From Drosophila pseudoobscura (Eukaryota; Arthropoda; Insecta; Diptera; Drosophilidae): DNA of 64,000 nucleotides. The stretch covers positions 19,611,501 through 19,675,500 of the forward strand of contig NC_046680.1 in assembly GCF_009870125.1 (NCBI RefSeq). Direction: 5' to 3'. Under the pieces are notes generated by a model. It saw only the letters and a list, made by a program, of their open reading frames with translations. It was not told the DNA's origin and did no database searches. Below, piece by piece: positions 22,640 through 36,709 of this stretch (position 1 is the first letter of the stretch; every line of letters begins with the position of its first letter). A program made the position numbers and the translations under genes.

Positions 22640-25370
22640 CTTCTAAGCACGTTCAAATGGCCATGTACACGGCAGGCTGAGTCTTTGTAGCTGTAGCTGT
22701 TGTAGCCTTGTAGCCAGGCCAGGCAGCAGGGGAATTTTTTCGCTGCGATGCTGGCTCAGCGTTGGCGTTTGCGTTTGCGTCAGCGTCTGCGCTGCGCTGC
22801 GCTTAAGTGTGCCACATTAATTTTTTTCGTGCCTCTGCCGTTGCCTCCCGTGCGCCCTTGCCGTTGTGGTTGCCAAGCGGTAACACAGCTACAAAAAACT
22901 CAACTCTTTGGTCATTTTTTATTTTTCACTTGGCTTTCTTCTCTTTTATCAGCCTTATGACAAATTCATGTGAATTGGCAGCCAAAACAAGACAAGGCGG
23001 GGGCAATAATGGGGAAAACGACTGCGATGACTGCAGCATTTCAATTAATGTTAAATTCGTGTCAAACACATACATACAACACAATAGATAGCCTTCTGCA
23101 AAGGCATATATGTACATATTTACATACATACATATATAAACAGACACATTTTAGTTTTTCGCTCTCTGTGTAGCTGGCTCTCTCGCTCGTACACGGTCTG
23201 TGCATTTATCGACATTTCGTTGTGGCTCTGTTTACTTAACCCAAATGCTCCCCACCACCAACAGATGCCCCTCGAGCGATGACTTGTTCGTTGAGAAGGG
23301 GGTGTATGCATGTATACATGTGGGGGGCAGCTTATGTAAGCCTGCGGGTGCGGAAATGGACTACATATGTACAAGGCAAAGTGGGTGGAGAAGGGTCCCC
23401 GGACGCCCTTTTGCTCCTACAAATGAGCTTTTTTAAGTGGGGGGCCGCCAGCACCTCAACCATGCACACACACATACAGATGCAGATACACACACAAATG
23501 GTACCTCATTGGTAACGGTGAAAAGCTTAAGCATAGGGGAAGATTTCTCAAACGCATGATTGGATTTTTTATAATTTTGCAGTTTATACATTTTTATTCA
23601 TTTATATATACGTATATATGTATATATATCAATGTATATATATTCTTAATTGATAATGTTACTTATTTCAATTTTAGTGGATTAGGATATCAGTATTTCT
23701 TGTGTCGCAGTTTTGTTAATGAATATGTGTGTGTGCACAGCTAAATAAATACATACATACATCATATATGTACATCAGAATCGAATTCCGTAGCATGTTC
23801 ATAATCATATCCGTTTTAGCCCATAGCTTGGGGCCACCTCCGCCTCCCGCCCTGCTCCTCAACGAGTATGGTATGTCCTTCCATTATTATCAGCCTGGTT
23901 TGCTTTCCTTTAGATCAGATCCCCGTCCCGTCTCGAATGATGCTTCAATTCAGTTTAATTCAAAATACAATTTAACGTGCGTAAATACAATGAATGTTCT
24001 GGTTGCTATTTATGTGTATATATATATAATGTATGTATAATATAAACTAATAAAGTTGGGCTTTGCTCGCTGCTGCAGTGGGTGCGTGAGAGAGAGGGGC
24101 GACAGTACTGCTGCAATAACCTTCAAGATAGTCCTAACTGGCGCTGTTCACTATCTTCCACTGCCTCCATCCGCTCCAGTTGCACTCCGACGGCTACAAT
24201 CAACACCGATTTGATTTACACATTACGTATTTATATTTAGAAATACAATTTTTATATATTTATATATAGATAATTGCTACGACTCTTTGCCACACTCTCT
24301 ACTGCATATCGTCCTCTGATCTCACACCATTATCTCTATCTCTACAAGGGATGACGATTACAGGGCTTACAATCTTAGGTTGGAGTTGGAGTCCAATGCA
24401 TATTCCCATTTCAGTAAATAATTGTAAAAATATTAAAAAACAAGAACGTAGTGTAGTAGTATACAATGAAGCGCCCTCAGGCATTGATTGATTTTTGTGG
24501 CTTTGTCGGCACATTTTAAAAATTAAAGTACAGTAAACGATGAGAACTAACTGAAGAACCTCTTGTTTTAGGTTTAGATGTGACAAAACAATATATATCA
24601 TAGAGTTAAGGGACTTGACTTGACTTGAGAATTTTACAATTATTCTTCCTCTACTTCGATTTATGTCTATCAGTATCCCGCCCGTTTGAGAGTGGGCGCC
24701 ATAGGGTATATCATCTTTGTGTGGTTGTTCATGAATGAATTTGTATGTATACATATATAAAATGTTGTTGTTGCTACCGTCTCTTTATGGATTTTCCTCT
24801 GATTGTTCTTATTAAGTCTGTAGCAACAACCATCTACATATTTACATCGCATTTGTTAGTTTTTTCACATTTTCATTGTACGTTTTTGCAATTTTTTTGT
24901 TGAAAATATTTTTCATTTTTCTTTGCTTTTCTCGATTTTTTTCTCATTTTGTTTTTTCTTTTTTGATTACTTTACAACAGTTTTTTTTTTTACATTTCTA
25001 TTAAAAATTTATAACATTCTCTTACTTTTGTTTTTGTTTGTGAAGAGGTGCATTTAAAATGTTACAATCGTTTCCTCTTGCTCGAGTTTCGGGGTTTCGT
25101 TACTTATCGACGACCACAGCAGTTAGGCCTGGCCTGCTGTTCTTATTGTTTCGGTTTCTGGTTCTGTTTTTGTGGCTTATGATGTTTTTTCTGCGTAATT
25201 TGACTGTTTCCTTAAAAACGATTTACTAACAACTAAACAGAATAATAAATTGTAGAATTCAATTAACGGCTGCTTGCAGTGGGATGGGGGCATGGGGCTG
25301 GGGGCTACTGCCTGCGTCTGCCTCTAAGGGCACAGACCTGCTGGCAGAAGCGGCGAACCGTAGCGTTTTC

Positions 25371-28300
25371 TCAGTTAATGTTGCCCACCTCCTGGCTCTC
25401 TCCATCGATGATGGCCATGTTCAGCTGCTGGGTGACGTTCGACTTGGCCAGGCAGGAGCGAGCCACAGATTCGAAGAGCCTGGAAAAGAGAGATTCGATT
25501 CATGTTTAATTATCAAACCAAAATATCCTCCAAGTACTATATCTTACATATATTTAAAAACAATGCTGGTTTTTGTAAAAAAAAAAAAAAAAAAGTAATA
25601 AACATAAATTGAAAAAAGGTAACATGCAAGGGCTTGGTGATCGTATGAATTAGTTTGTTTTTAGTCAGGAATCTTGCTACTTATTGATTGCAGAACCGCA
25701 CCTTTCAGGTGAAGAAATCCCTAAATGAGAAGCAAACATTCACAATAAAATCTGAAAACAGAATGGGCGAATAGAACAGAACATGAATAAGATGGGATGG
25801 GGATGGAACTAAGATGTGGCATACGGCGTACGATAAATATACACAAAGTACTAACAAAAGCTACAACAAATCAAAGCAGAGTGTTAGTACAACTTACTTG
25901 GTTATCTCCGGAGCACAGTGCACAAAATCGTGATCCCAGAACTTGTAGATGGGGTTCTTGATCAGCTCAATGAAGGTGATGAGCAGACCCCACGGATGCG
26001 GCCGGTTCACAATCAAACGCTCGAGTAGAACACGCGTGATTTGCTCCTGGATCGCCTCCGAGTTTGCCTCGGCAAACAAGTGCAAGACGGCACAGCTAAA
26101 GTAGTGCGTGTGGCTGTTGGGATACCGCAACTGATTGGCAATCGCATTGAGGAACAGATAGCGACCCTCGGTGTCCAAGTCAACGGCCAGATTCTGGAAG
26201 ATATCCATGTGCGCGCTGTGTGCAATATTGGAAGTGTTGGGCACAAAGTTTTTGTTCCTGGAACGAGACATTTTTTTTTTCTTCATTAGTTCCGACAATC
26301 ATATGTGGAATCCTCTTTAAAACCTCCTACCTGATGAGAGCAATTGCCTGTGTGCCCACATACATGACCAGGGCATTCATCAGTGTCATGTTGTAGCGGG
26401 TGCCCGGCTCACTGGTCACCTGCAAATGGCCGCGCAGTTCCGAGAGGAAGGTGACTGGGGCGCGTGCCTTGAGGTAAGAGTCGAGGTCCTTCTTGAAGTT
26501 CGGCGGCTTTATGTTCACGATGTAGCTGCTGAGCACCTTGGGGGCATTGCTGCTGTCCGAGAGCATGTCCACCTTGAGGTTGGGCGTGAAGGGGTCGGGC
26601 AGGCGCATGTTGCGCGGGAATGCTGACAGGATGATGTTGCGCATCTGAACACAGTTGGGCGGTATGGTGTCGCAGAACCCGAAATGATAGTCGCACAGGA
26701 ACTCTGGAAAGTCGTGCAGCAGCACCAGCAGGACGCGCAAGGTGCCCTTGTAGAGGAGCTGCACGGGCTTGCCCAGCTCCGTGTTGCGCAAGAAGGGGGC
26801 CAGATATTTGAAAAGGTCCTGCAGCAGCTGGGCGTACAGCGGCCAGCCCTTCTGGCCGGGTATCTGAACGAGTATCCGGCCGAGGAAGACGCGGTGTGAA
26901 ATGAGCTCCAGCCAGGCAAAGCAGAAGCCGGGCGCCACACTGGGTTTGAGCTGGTGGTATGTGTAGGCAAACGCCGACACAATGCTGTGCATCAGCGAGT
27001 CCAGGTTGACATCGGCCGAGCACAGCTCCATGAAGAGCATCATGAAGAACCGGTGGTAGCCCACCTGCTGGAAGCTAACGCCACGCATCTCGTGATCCTT
27101 GAGAAGTGTGCCCAGCACAATGCCCAGCACCTTGTTCAGCAGGTTGATCTTGGTTGTGGGGTTACCCGGTTCGCCAGAGTGTCGCACGAGCATCGCAATC
27201 AGATGCACAAACGCATCGATCCACTGGAATATCTTGTTCTTCGCCTGGTTAATGGGCATGCTCGGATCCGCAAACATGCGGTACACCACATCCGTGCAGA
27301 TGTTCGTCGCCTGCCGGAAGAAGCGTGTGATCAAATCGTCTGTCTTTAGTATCCCATAGGTGTTCATCTTCTGGACAAAGGCCCCAAAGTTTCGGGCATC
27401 GCGCGTCGTCTGTTGGGTCTGCTGTGCGTAGAGGGCCACCCAGTCCTTGAGCAAGAACTCGGTCTTCTCCTGCAAGCCTGGCGGATCGTCTGTGTCGCAT
27501 GACTGTTTGGAACAAAAGATATTAACAAAAAGGATTAGTTTTTCGCCGAAAGGAGATAGGGAGAGTGAGAGTAAGACTGAGAGGGAAGGACTTACCCTAA
27601 CGTGAAGCATGCCGGAGTGTATGTACTGGGAGGCACCGGCCAGAGAACGCTCGTTGGCATTGAACGGACTGTAGTCAGCGGTGGAGTTGAAGTTGCCGGA
27701 CCACAGTGTATCGATGGCATTGACAATGCACTCGGGATACCGATGGCGATGTTGGGTGAGACGGCCGAGCAGCTCGACGGTGGCCATGAACTCGTTGTCG
27801 GACACAATGTTAATGGCCCGATCCTCCACAATGAGGCGCTCGATCAGACCAATTCCAAACGAGATGGCCATGTAATTGTTGCCATTGTCCATGCAGTCGC
27901 GCAGCATGCCATCGAACTGATTGAGGTTGACAAAGTGCGCAGTGATCAGGGCACGGGCGGCCTCCACGTTGAAGCGGGCTTCCTCGCGGATTTCGAAGAA
28001 GCACTTAGTCACCGCTCGCTCGGTGTTGGGGGCCCCAAAGCTGTTGTGCAGCAGACTGAGGATGCGCAGGTGAATGTCGCGATAAAGCTTCATCTGCTCC
28101 AAGTGCTCCTGGACGTTGATGAGTCCCTCGGTGAGACCCTCGACGGCGCGGGTCAGCAGAATGAACGCAGACTCCTGATCGCGCAGACGACGCGTGGACA
28201 TCAGGGCGTTGAGGAGCATGTGCATTTTGCCGGCCTGCAGCTGCAGCGTCGGCACATTAATGGCCGTGTTCATAAAGGCCTCCATTTTGGCGGCCACTTC

Positions 28301-29283
28301 GGCGTACACCATGCTGCTGTCATCGTTGGCGAATACATTCGGCGGTGGCAGGTCCTGCGGCTTGGGAGCGAACAGGGCAATGTCCCTGTCGCTCATCTGC
28401 TGGAATCCCGGAATGGTGCGAGCAAACTCCGAGTAGACCGCATACAGTGTGGCCGGGGCAGCGCCCACCTTGATGCGCACAGCCTCCGGCAGTCGCTCCT
28501 GCTGATAGCTCAAGATCTGGGCATCCACAAAGCGACTTCCCTCCTCGCGGGCAATCTTCCGCGTCTCGATGTCGGTGGAAAGGCGTCGATCGATCTCGAG
28601 GGCCGCCTTCTCGGCCGATGTCTTCTGGATGAAGGCGCACACCAGCTCCACATTCTCGCTGGCCAGCTGCATGGAGGCGGCCTGAATCTCCGAGAGGCTG
28701 GGCATGCCCGTCAGAGCCGACACAAAGGCTTTGTGTAGATTCTGGCTAATGGCGCGCGCGATCTCGTCTTTGCCGGTAATCATGGCCATGCCGGCAGCCA
28801 GATTGCGCACCATTTGGTGGGCAGCAGTGCGCATGCGGTTCTCATCCGCATCCAGGGCAAAGTCCTTGCGTATGATCTGCTCTGTGGTGGCGCAGGCGAT
28901 GCGGATGCTGCGATCCACCACGGGCTGCAGCCAATCGGTAATGGTGCGCTCCACGGCATTTATGACGATGTGCTTGATGCCCGGATTGGCGTGCAGGAAG
29001 GGTATGTTGGGTGGCAGCACCAGCTGCTGGGCTATTAGCTGGAAGTTGGTCACGTTGACCTCCACGTAAGAGTAGCGTGGCTCTGGCGGTGGCAGGGACA
29101 CCTGACTGGGATCGATGGGCAGACTGGGCGAGGCAACCGATCCTGATGCGTTGTTCGAGCCTCCTCCAGCAGCGTTCATCATCATGGCTGCCGCCTGGGC
29201 GGCATCCACCTCCGCTGGAGGCGGTGGAGGAGGTTGTTGTTGCTGTTGCTGCTGCTGCTGCTGTTGTTGCTGTGGTGGCGGCT

Positions 29284-29314
<31 letters not shown>

Positions 29315-31466
29315 TTGTTGCTGCTGCGGCGGCGGTGGCTGTTGGATCGCTTGGATTGCTGCTGGCGAAGGCACAGATTCCGTCTGCTTGGGCTTCGGCT
29401 GGGACATTTGCTGCTCGATGTGCAGGGCCCGGGTGGGATCCTTCAGGTAGATGACTGGCCGCAACTTGGCCAACTCCAGATTGAGTGTTTTGCAGAGAAC
29501 TTCGATTTCGAACTTGAGGTTCAACTTGAGATCCGGCTCCTGATGCAGTTCCCCCAGCACATACATGATGCCCATTGTCCAGGGATTGGGGGATCGGAAG
29601 ATTTTCGACTTTGCCGACGATTCCAAGATCTTTGCCACAAAAGGCACAACGAACAGTAGCTCCTGCTGCCCCTTGTGATAGGCCTCGGCCAGTAGCGACT
29701 TGAGATCGAGGTCAAGCTGCAGAATGGGTCGGTTGCGACCCAGGGTCATCATGCCCAGCCAGTGGCCGAGATTCTTCAGCAGACTGCGGTCCGAGAAATT
29801 GATCACACCCTTGTCGGAGCGCAGCAGCACCTTGATGTTGCGCAGTGTCTCCTTGGTCACAAAACGATTGATCTCGCCGTTCTTGAGCGCATCGAGAAAG
29901 TTGTAGTAGAGCGTGTGAAAGTTGAACTCCATGGAGGCTCGCTTGAGGACTAGATACTGGGCCAGCCATGGCCAATACTCCTGGGTCATAATCTCCTTGA
30001 TCTCATCGCACTTTTGCGGTATGTTCAGCTGACTGAGATTGTTGAATATAAAGGCCGTCTTGTCCTGCACCGGTTCCGGCGGCACCGTCACCTTCTCCTC
30101 CTGATTGGCCACCAGCAGAGTGTCGATATTCGTCGCATTGGCAATGGACTTCATGCGTGTGGCATGCGACACAGCCACAGTGGGCTTCTGGCCGGAGCTG
30201 GGAGCTGCAGTTGCCGGCACATGACCTAAGAATCGAAAGAAAACACAAACGTTAGCTATTTTGCAGCGTTCAGTCCGCTACTGATTGGCTTACCTTGCAT
30301 GGCACTGGTGCGATAGAGCGGTTCCGTCGGTGGTCCTGTGGCTAGGGCCGAGATTGTGTTGCTCAGGCCCACCAGCTTATGCGGCGGGGGCTCCTGGCCG
30401 TGCATCCCATATTCCACATACTGGATGAGGTGCTGCGGAAAGTCCGAGAAGTGCGGAATGGAGCGGATATGCTCGCAGTACTTGTTGTATGTGTGGAGTC
30501 GTGTCTTGAACCGATCGAGGGCCGTCACTCCAAAGTAATAGAGCTTGGAGCCGTCTGGCTTGCGCAGGGCATCCAGGACGCAGCGCAGCGAGAGACCGAG
30601 CGCCACGAAAGTGGGCACCAGGTTGCGGTCTATGATGCCGCCAAACAGTTGAGCGGTGATCTGTAGCTCCTTTTCCGGATACTGGCAGAAGAAGCGATAC
30701 TCCTCGAACAGGTTTCGCAGCATGCACAGGAAGACCTCCTGCTCCCGTCGATTGCTGGACTCCTTGAAGCGCTGCAGTATGTCCAGCACTTCGTCAATCG
30801 AGAGCGTCGGATTGGGCTGATGGTTGTATATGCGTTGGAAATACGAGTTCACCTCATCCTCCACCTCCTTGGACACGGGTATCTGCAGGTCAGCCATCAC
30901 CGGATTGTTGGGATTGGGTGCCGTCGGCGGTGCCGATGATGGTGTCGGCGGCTGTTGCGGTCCCCCGGGTAGCATGCGACCCAGATTTCCGACATTCGGT
31001 GGCGGCGGTAGAGGCTGCGGCATCTGCATGGGATTCAGAGGATAGGGGCTGCCTCCGGGACCCATCAGGCGGGACGGAGATGCTGGAGTAGTAGAAACCA
31101 TGTTATCTATAGGTAATGTAAATCCAATTACACATACAGGCTACACGCACACCCACACACAGAGAGATACAGGGAGAGAGGAGCACAGAACAGGAGGAAG
31201 GGAGAAAAAAAACTGCTTTCACTTACTTAACATATTTCCAAAGTTGAAGGCTCCATTCGGTCCACTCAGATTGAGGCCTGCCAGATTGTTTGACATATTG
31301 GTGAGTGGATCTATGCCGGGACCAAACATTTGCTGGGCATTGAGGCTGCCGGAGAAGGGCTGCTGCTGTTGCTGCTGCTGCTGCGGTGATGGGGGAACAA
31401 TGCCACCGGGTAGATCCATCCCGCGATGACGCAGAATACTCGGCGGCGGTGGCGGCACCAGACCGG

Positions 31467-31500
<34 letters not shown>

Positions 31501-34500
31501 GGCACGTGCCTTATTCGCCATAATGGCCACATTGGCGGTCATCTGCATGATCATCTCGACCATCTCGGGCTGCATGCAACTGTTGATGCACGTCTGGAGG
31601 GAATTGATCATCGTGGTTACCGTCTCGGGCAGCAGCTGGGCCTGTTTCGGTGGCAACTGTTCCTCGGGCACCTTGGCATTGGCCACCTGTGGGCAGCGCC
31701 GCAGCAGCACCTTTATCATGGCCTGCATGAAGGGCTCACCATGATCGCGGATCTTATCGGTCAGCCATTTCTCCAGCTTCAAGTACTCCCGCCTGGAGGC
31801 CAGGCAAGCCAGATCGATGATGAACAGAAAGGAGCGTGCATTCAGGAGCGACGAGAGGGCCTTCAGGTCCTGCGCGAGATCGAGAATGCGCGACAGCTTT
31901 ACTTGATCAAAGTCGCTGCTGCGCAGATACCACTCGGACATGGCGTTCATAATGTTCGGCCGCAGCGAGAAGTTGGTCGAGCTCCAGGCGCTGGCCAGGA
32001 TCACATTCGAATTGGGATGATTGTTGAGGAACGTCGGTATCAGCAAATTGAACAAGTCCTGCCGTAGCGGTGTCAGTGGTGGATTTATGTGCAGCAGTGC
32101 CAAAAACAGGACGTCCGGGCAGTTCTGTGCAGGGAACTTGAATAGCTCATGGACCTGCGTGTAGTAGCCCTTGTCCGCAATAGAGAGCAGGACCTCGACA
32201 AGGTGGAGGGACTTCCATGCCGAAATCTCCTTATTGTCCGCATCCGGTGCCGTCTTCAGGACATCCAGCGTTGGCTGACTGAACACAAAGTCGGCAAAGG
32301 AGAACAGATCCGGATTCTTTAGCAGCGTAGAGATCAGCGACAGCTGACCCTCCGTGTTGGCCCAGTGGCGGTAAATGCATTCTGGATGTGGAAAGATGTT
32401 CGACTGTGTGGCCAGTCGCAGAATTGTCAACAGCAGGTCCAAGCCGATGCGATCCTTCAGCACAAACTCGGGATGATCGAGCTCTGAAATATTCGAAAGC
32501 GTCATTGAATGGAATGACAGATATTGCTTACGCTTGCTAGTCCCTAGACTCACCAATGCAAACGTCCTTCCAGTTGAGCTGTGGCACCAGTTCCTTGAGT
32601 GCCTGCACAAAGACATCCGGCTTCCATGTCTGTGTGGCATCTGTCGTCTCCTTCTTGTCCTTCTTATCACTGGACGAGCTGCCTCCACCGTCGCTGGCTC
32701 CATCGTTGTTGTTACTGTTGCTGCTTGAGTTCTGTCCCTGCTGCGCTGGGGTGGCCTGTGCTTGTGACGAGCCCCCGCTACTGTTGCTGCCACCGCCTTG
32801 ACCCTGTCCAGGCCAGAAATTAGCTGGCGTCGGTAGATTAACATTACAATCGAGCAAAGACGAGTGCCGCCGGCACATGAGACCAACGATTTTGGCAACA
32901 TCTTTTGGCTGGAGTTCGGTGCGCTCTCGTTCGCGAGAGCACAGGTGATTTTTACACTCTTCGACGCTCGATGTAAATTCGTAACCGATTTCAAGGATTA
33001 GATTAATCCAAGATGTGTCCATAATATTATTTTTACCCTGCAAAAATGTATCCGAATATTTGATTATGGCATGGGGTGGAACAAAGTACCTTCTATTCTT
33101 GTACCCACCTGGTTTGTGAATATTATTTCGCTTAAATGGTCATAGATATCCTCGATTCCAACCTCATTCAAGGCATCCGTGCCGCAACTGTTGCTGCTGG
33201 TGCTGGGGCTGATGCTGCTGCTGGCCGTCTCTGTCTCTGTCGTTGTCGTTGCCTCAGCCTCTGCATCAGTTTCGCTGGCGTTGGCCCCAACTGGATTCGA
33301 GGTCGCCGCCGTCGTTGAGCCGTAAAGGAATGGCGCCAAAATCAAAGGCACCGCCTGCCGCGGAAACTCCTCACGTAGTTTGATCAAAAATTGCTCGTGC
33401 AGCTTCGGCGTCACGTAAATTTTGAGGCAGCACAGCAAATACTGCAGAAGATCGATCGATATATCTTGCAGCCCACTGGTAGCTGAGGAGCTGTTGTTGT
33501 TCCCCAAATAGGAATCGAGCAGCTCGGTTATGGAGCCTCGCAAGCAGTTTCTGGCCGATTCTCGAAGCTCTGGATGCGATGAGTGGGTCACCGCCAAGGC
33601 AAATACGCACTCGCAGAGCTTGTTTATGCCGGTCAGTCTGCACACCTGGCCAATGAGCTCTGCTGTCTCAGACGGCTTGAGAGACTGATCGAAGAGAGGG
33701 ATCAAGAATCCATTTCGCAATGGAAAATTGTATGCTTACTTACCTTTTGGCTGTTGGCAAAGTGCTGGTCAAACGCGAAGCAGATGTTGGACACAAACGA
33801 GGAGCTTTGCAACTGTCGCTGCAACTGGCCACCGAGTAATTTGGCTTGCAACTGGACGGTGACGGTCGGCGATGGGTCACTGAAGTTGATCGCAGTGAAC
33901 AGATAGCGCAGACTGCTACGATCAGCTTCCAGGCCGTGGTCTTTGATGAACTGCAAGGAGAGTGGAAGAGGGGACAGCGAATGGCATGGGTAATTAAGGC
34001 GGAACACAGGATTAGGTAGGACCTGCGCCCGCACTGCTGCTCCAGGAGCAGCACCTTCTTGCAATTGCAGAGTCATATTTATAAAATATTGAGAGTGGCC
34101 GATTTTTATTGAAAACTTTTGCAATTTTGACGGGCACTAAGACCTGTCGTGTCTATTTAATAACAAAACTTGATTTAAAGCTCCAGGCTCCTTTAAGGGC
34201 TGTTTCGTTTCGAACTTTACGTTTGCTCGAACGGTGACGGTGGTGGGGACGGAGACCCAAGGTTTCGTTTCAGTTCAGATTTGCTTTGAAGGTGCGCGCA
34301 GAAGCGAGACAACAGCTGTGACCGTGTGTCGTCGCAGCTGCTGCAAAACAAAAAAAATTACACACAAAAGTACTCGACACTCACATTCGCTCAACTTTCA
34401 ACGTTACATGGAAAAAGAGACGGAACGGATGAAGGTGCGGGAGAGAAGAGGAGCCGAAGAAAAAAGACTGCCAGCAGATTGTATTTTCAGCAAAAAGAAA

Positions 34501-35418
34501 GTGGCCGGGTCGCAAATATTATACACCTTAGCTATTTAATAAACTTACAACTTCCAATGGCTTGGTCAACTACATATGCGCCCAATAAAAGGAAAAAAGG
34601 GGAGTGAGGGTAAAAACCCTTTGGCTTGGGCTATAGTTTCCCTTTTCGTTGCTCGTTTTTTCAGCTCGGTTCCGCACAATTTTCGTTCAAATTTCCACAG
34701 CTCCCACTCCGTGCAGCACGCTGCATTCACGTACGCGGCAAATTGCAACTAATTCATATAAATTTATACATTTTAAATAACTTTTAACTTAAACAAACCG
34801 GGAAGAAATCGCACAACGCTGTGCAGAGAAATTTTTTCTGCCTACTTCCACAAAAAACTGTAATGGCGTCGGCAAAAATGCACGAGCGAGTGAAATGGCA
34901 ATATATTGCCACTGAGTCAATTGGCAACACTGGCCAAGGTCCGATATGTGCTAACCAGTGCTGCCATTTTAGCTTATTTCAAGCTAGAATTTACAAAATG
35001 CCAAAAGTGTTTTATAAACAAAATGTCTATGAATTTAAGGAGGGGCAATGCAACTGACCCCACAAAAGCGTACTGCTGCTTTTGTAAGGCAACAAGATGT
35101 GTTTTTATGGTTAGCTTCTTTTTTAATTTTTAGCTCATTCTAGCTTATTTTTTTCTTCAATCTAGCTTATAGTGACTCTCAAAATCTGGCAACACTGGTG
35201 CTAACCTTCGCAACACTTGAAATCGGTTTTTCTTGTTGTTTTTGTTGACAAATTGTTTTCTTTCTATCCCAAAATTGGTATTGAGGCGAGAAAAATATGA
35301 ATAAATCTGAACGTACCTGGTTTATTTGCTCGCTGGTTTCATTAAAATTTCGCTTGTTCACGTGTTTGACCAAATTACGAAGCTGCGTTGGCGGTGTTTT
35401 CAAGTTCTCTACGTTCAT
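25371..35418 (-). CDS. Not1: CCR4-NOT complex scaffold subunit 1
   Basis: Ten coding exons (35418-35317, 33950-33744, 33684-33109, 33037-32554, 32483-31227, 31106-30294, 30225-27596, 27502-26331, 26257-25898, 25479-25371) close in phase to 2569 residues, against about 2376 in human CNOT1. The protein scaffolds the cytoplasmic deadenylase complex. In order: N-terminal HEAT repeats (to about 850), a low-complexity linker with a short poly-Q, the MIF4G domain that docks CAF1/CCR4 (about 950-1150, SYFQRIYN and [10 protein letters not shown]), and TNIDTLLVA. Then come two glutamine runs of about 15 and 13 with proline spacers (about 1440-1477), the CAF40-binding region ([16 protein letters not shown]), and the very conserved C-terminal NOT module ([30 protein letters not shown]) that binds NOT2/NOT3 and repressors. 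The start exon is small and 1.37 kb upstream of exon 2; the [10 protein letters not shown] start fits fly Not1. Everything looks intact. Confidence 0.97.
25577..25594. repeat. poly-A tract in last Not1 intron
   Basis: An A run of about 18 on the plus strand (T-run in the transcript) inside the 418-bp last intron of Not1. Confidence 0.85.
29229..29328 (-). repeat. CAG/CAA codon repeat encoding poly-Q in Not1
   Basis: Mixed CAG and CAA codons encode two glutamine runs of about 15 and 13 residues, flanked and split by prolines. The mixed codons argue for selection on protein or against slippage, rather than a pure triplet expansion. Shorter Q runs lie at about 31365-31382 and 31470-31500. Confidence 0.9.
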
Positions 35419-36080
35419 AATTCTACGTAGCAATTGTCAATTCTTGAACGGATGTCGGGGGAGTTATCTTGATGTTGTTGTTGTTTTTGGGGCAGCCAGA
35501 AATTTCGAATACACGACACATCCAATGCCACTGTATTGGTGATATTTGACGTATGTTTTGCTTCTTCTTGCTGTCGATTTTCTTTTCAATTGCGGCGTAA
35601 AAGGCTATCTAGTATACCGACTGTTTTCTTTTTTTGACATAGTTTTGTTATATGTATTAATTCTTATTGCATGGCTATGGCTGGGCCCCCGGGTGGGAAG
35701 GGGGCCTTCAGCAGCTCTACATCACAAAGAGCATTTATTTACACACTTTGAACGATAAAAAGAGCTGGATGAAGAATCGGCCTTCGTTCGTTAACTAAAA
35801 CCGCCTCGTCCTTGTCTTGTCGAAATATTGTCACTGGCTCACGTAATAAAATAATATGAATCAATCCGCACACCTATAGCAAAAACAGAAATGAACTCGC
35901 GCACACACACAAGCACAAAGAGATATATTTCTTGGCTCCGGTTCGTCAGGTCCTCAGGCGAGCCTCGCTGTCCACGTTACACTTTTTACTTTTATATTCT
36001 TTTAAATTCGAAATTTTAGGATTTCCCAAAACAGTTGTTTGCACTCCTCGTTGATTTTGTAAATGATTTCCAGTTTTCCC

Positions 36081-36186
36081 TCGGAAATATACCGAAAATA
36101 CGTCACAAAATTCAAAATATATCGTAAATATACTGACGCATGATTTGTATTCATGCTTCATTGTATTCCTCGTTTTCGATATTCGG
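36081..36186 (-). repeat. promoter-motif repeat family, minus-oriented copy
   Basis: Read on the minus strand, it matches in order an ATATCGAAAACGAGGAATA block, TCAGTATATTTACGATATAT and TTTTCGGTATATTT, the same succession as the copies at 40.8-41.5 and 48.7-48.9 kb but more diverged. It points toward Not1, 660 bp upstream of its ATG. Confidence 0.6.
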
Positions 36187-36701
36187 TTTAGGATTACTAG
36201 CTAGCTAGGACCCTCAGCTCAGAACTCATAGTTTTATCCGATTGATAAATCAATTTCCTACCAGACTGGCTAATAAAGGTAATCATATTTATGGCGAATG
36301 ATCAGGAATTTCAATTCGATGCTGATCATGCAATTTTATTCCATGTGGGCCTCTTAAAATATACTAAAAATTACTATGAAAAATATAAAATTTGCATGGC
36401 GTGTGAGCTACACATGGTGGTCAAACTAAAATAAGGTTTAAACAAAACAGAAGTGCGAACAGTATAAAATGTAAGAGTATGGGATGTAGGGCAAGTTTTG
36501 CGATGAAAACGGGAAATGTGCCACAAAATATGGTTAATTTTACAGTAGAATTCATTTTGGGAAAATGAACCATTGAAATCGATAATATGGTTTCGTGCGT
36601 TTCCACTACGATTGGAATCACTTCCACATCCCACAATTCCGCGCTCCAGCTAATACCGAATAAGCGAATTTGGATGTGCATTATTTGTGCCAAAAACAGT
36701 G

Positions 36702-36709
36702 TATAAATA
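36702..36709 (+). promoter_or_regulatory. TATA box candidate
   Basis: TATAAATA, 248 bases upstream of the nucleotidase-like ATG. It would place the start of transcription near 36732 and give a 5' UTR of about 225 bases. Confidence 0.4.

Larger units (their letters stand above)
20881..25370. other. spacer between alkaline phosphatase and Not1
   Basis: It contains the alkaline phosphatase 3' end, a TCAC tandem repeat, GT/CA-rich and CGCG tracts, and a GC-rich exon-like island with splice signals (23820-23870, second acceptor near 24079; see findings). The 24.3-25.37 kb part is AT-rich and probably includes the Not1 3' UTR on the minus strand. No complete coding gene was seen. Confidence 0.6.

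Noticed and set aside
27602-28738. 378-codon plus-strand open frame within Not1
   Set aside because: Antisense shadow of the largest Not1 exon; the minus strand carries unmistakable CNOT1 motifs.
33702-34124. Minus-strand frame beginning [12 protein letters not shown] considered as the Not1 N-terminus
   Set aside because: It would read through the acceptor at 33950. The true first exon at 35418-35317 ([10 protein letters not shown]) matches the family and splices in phase.
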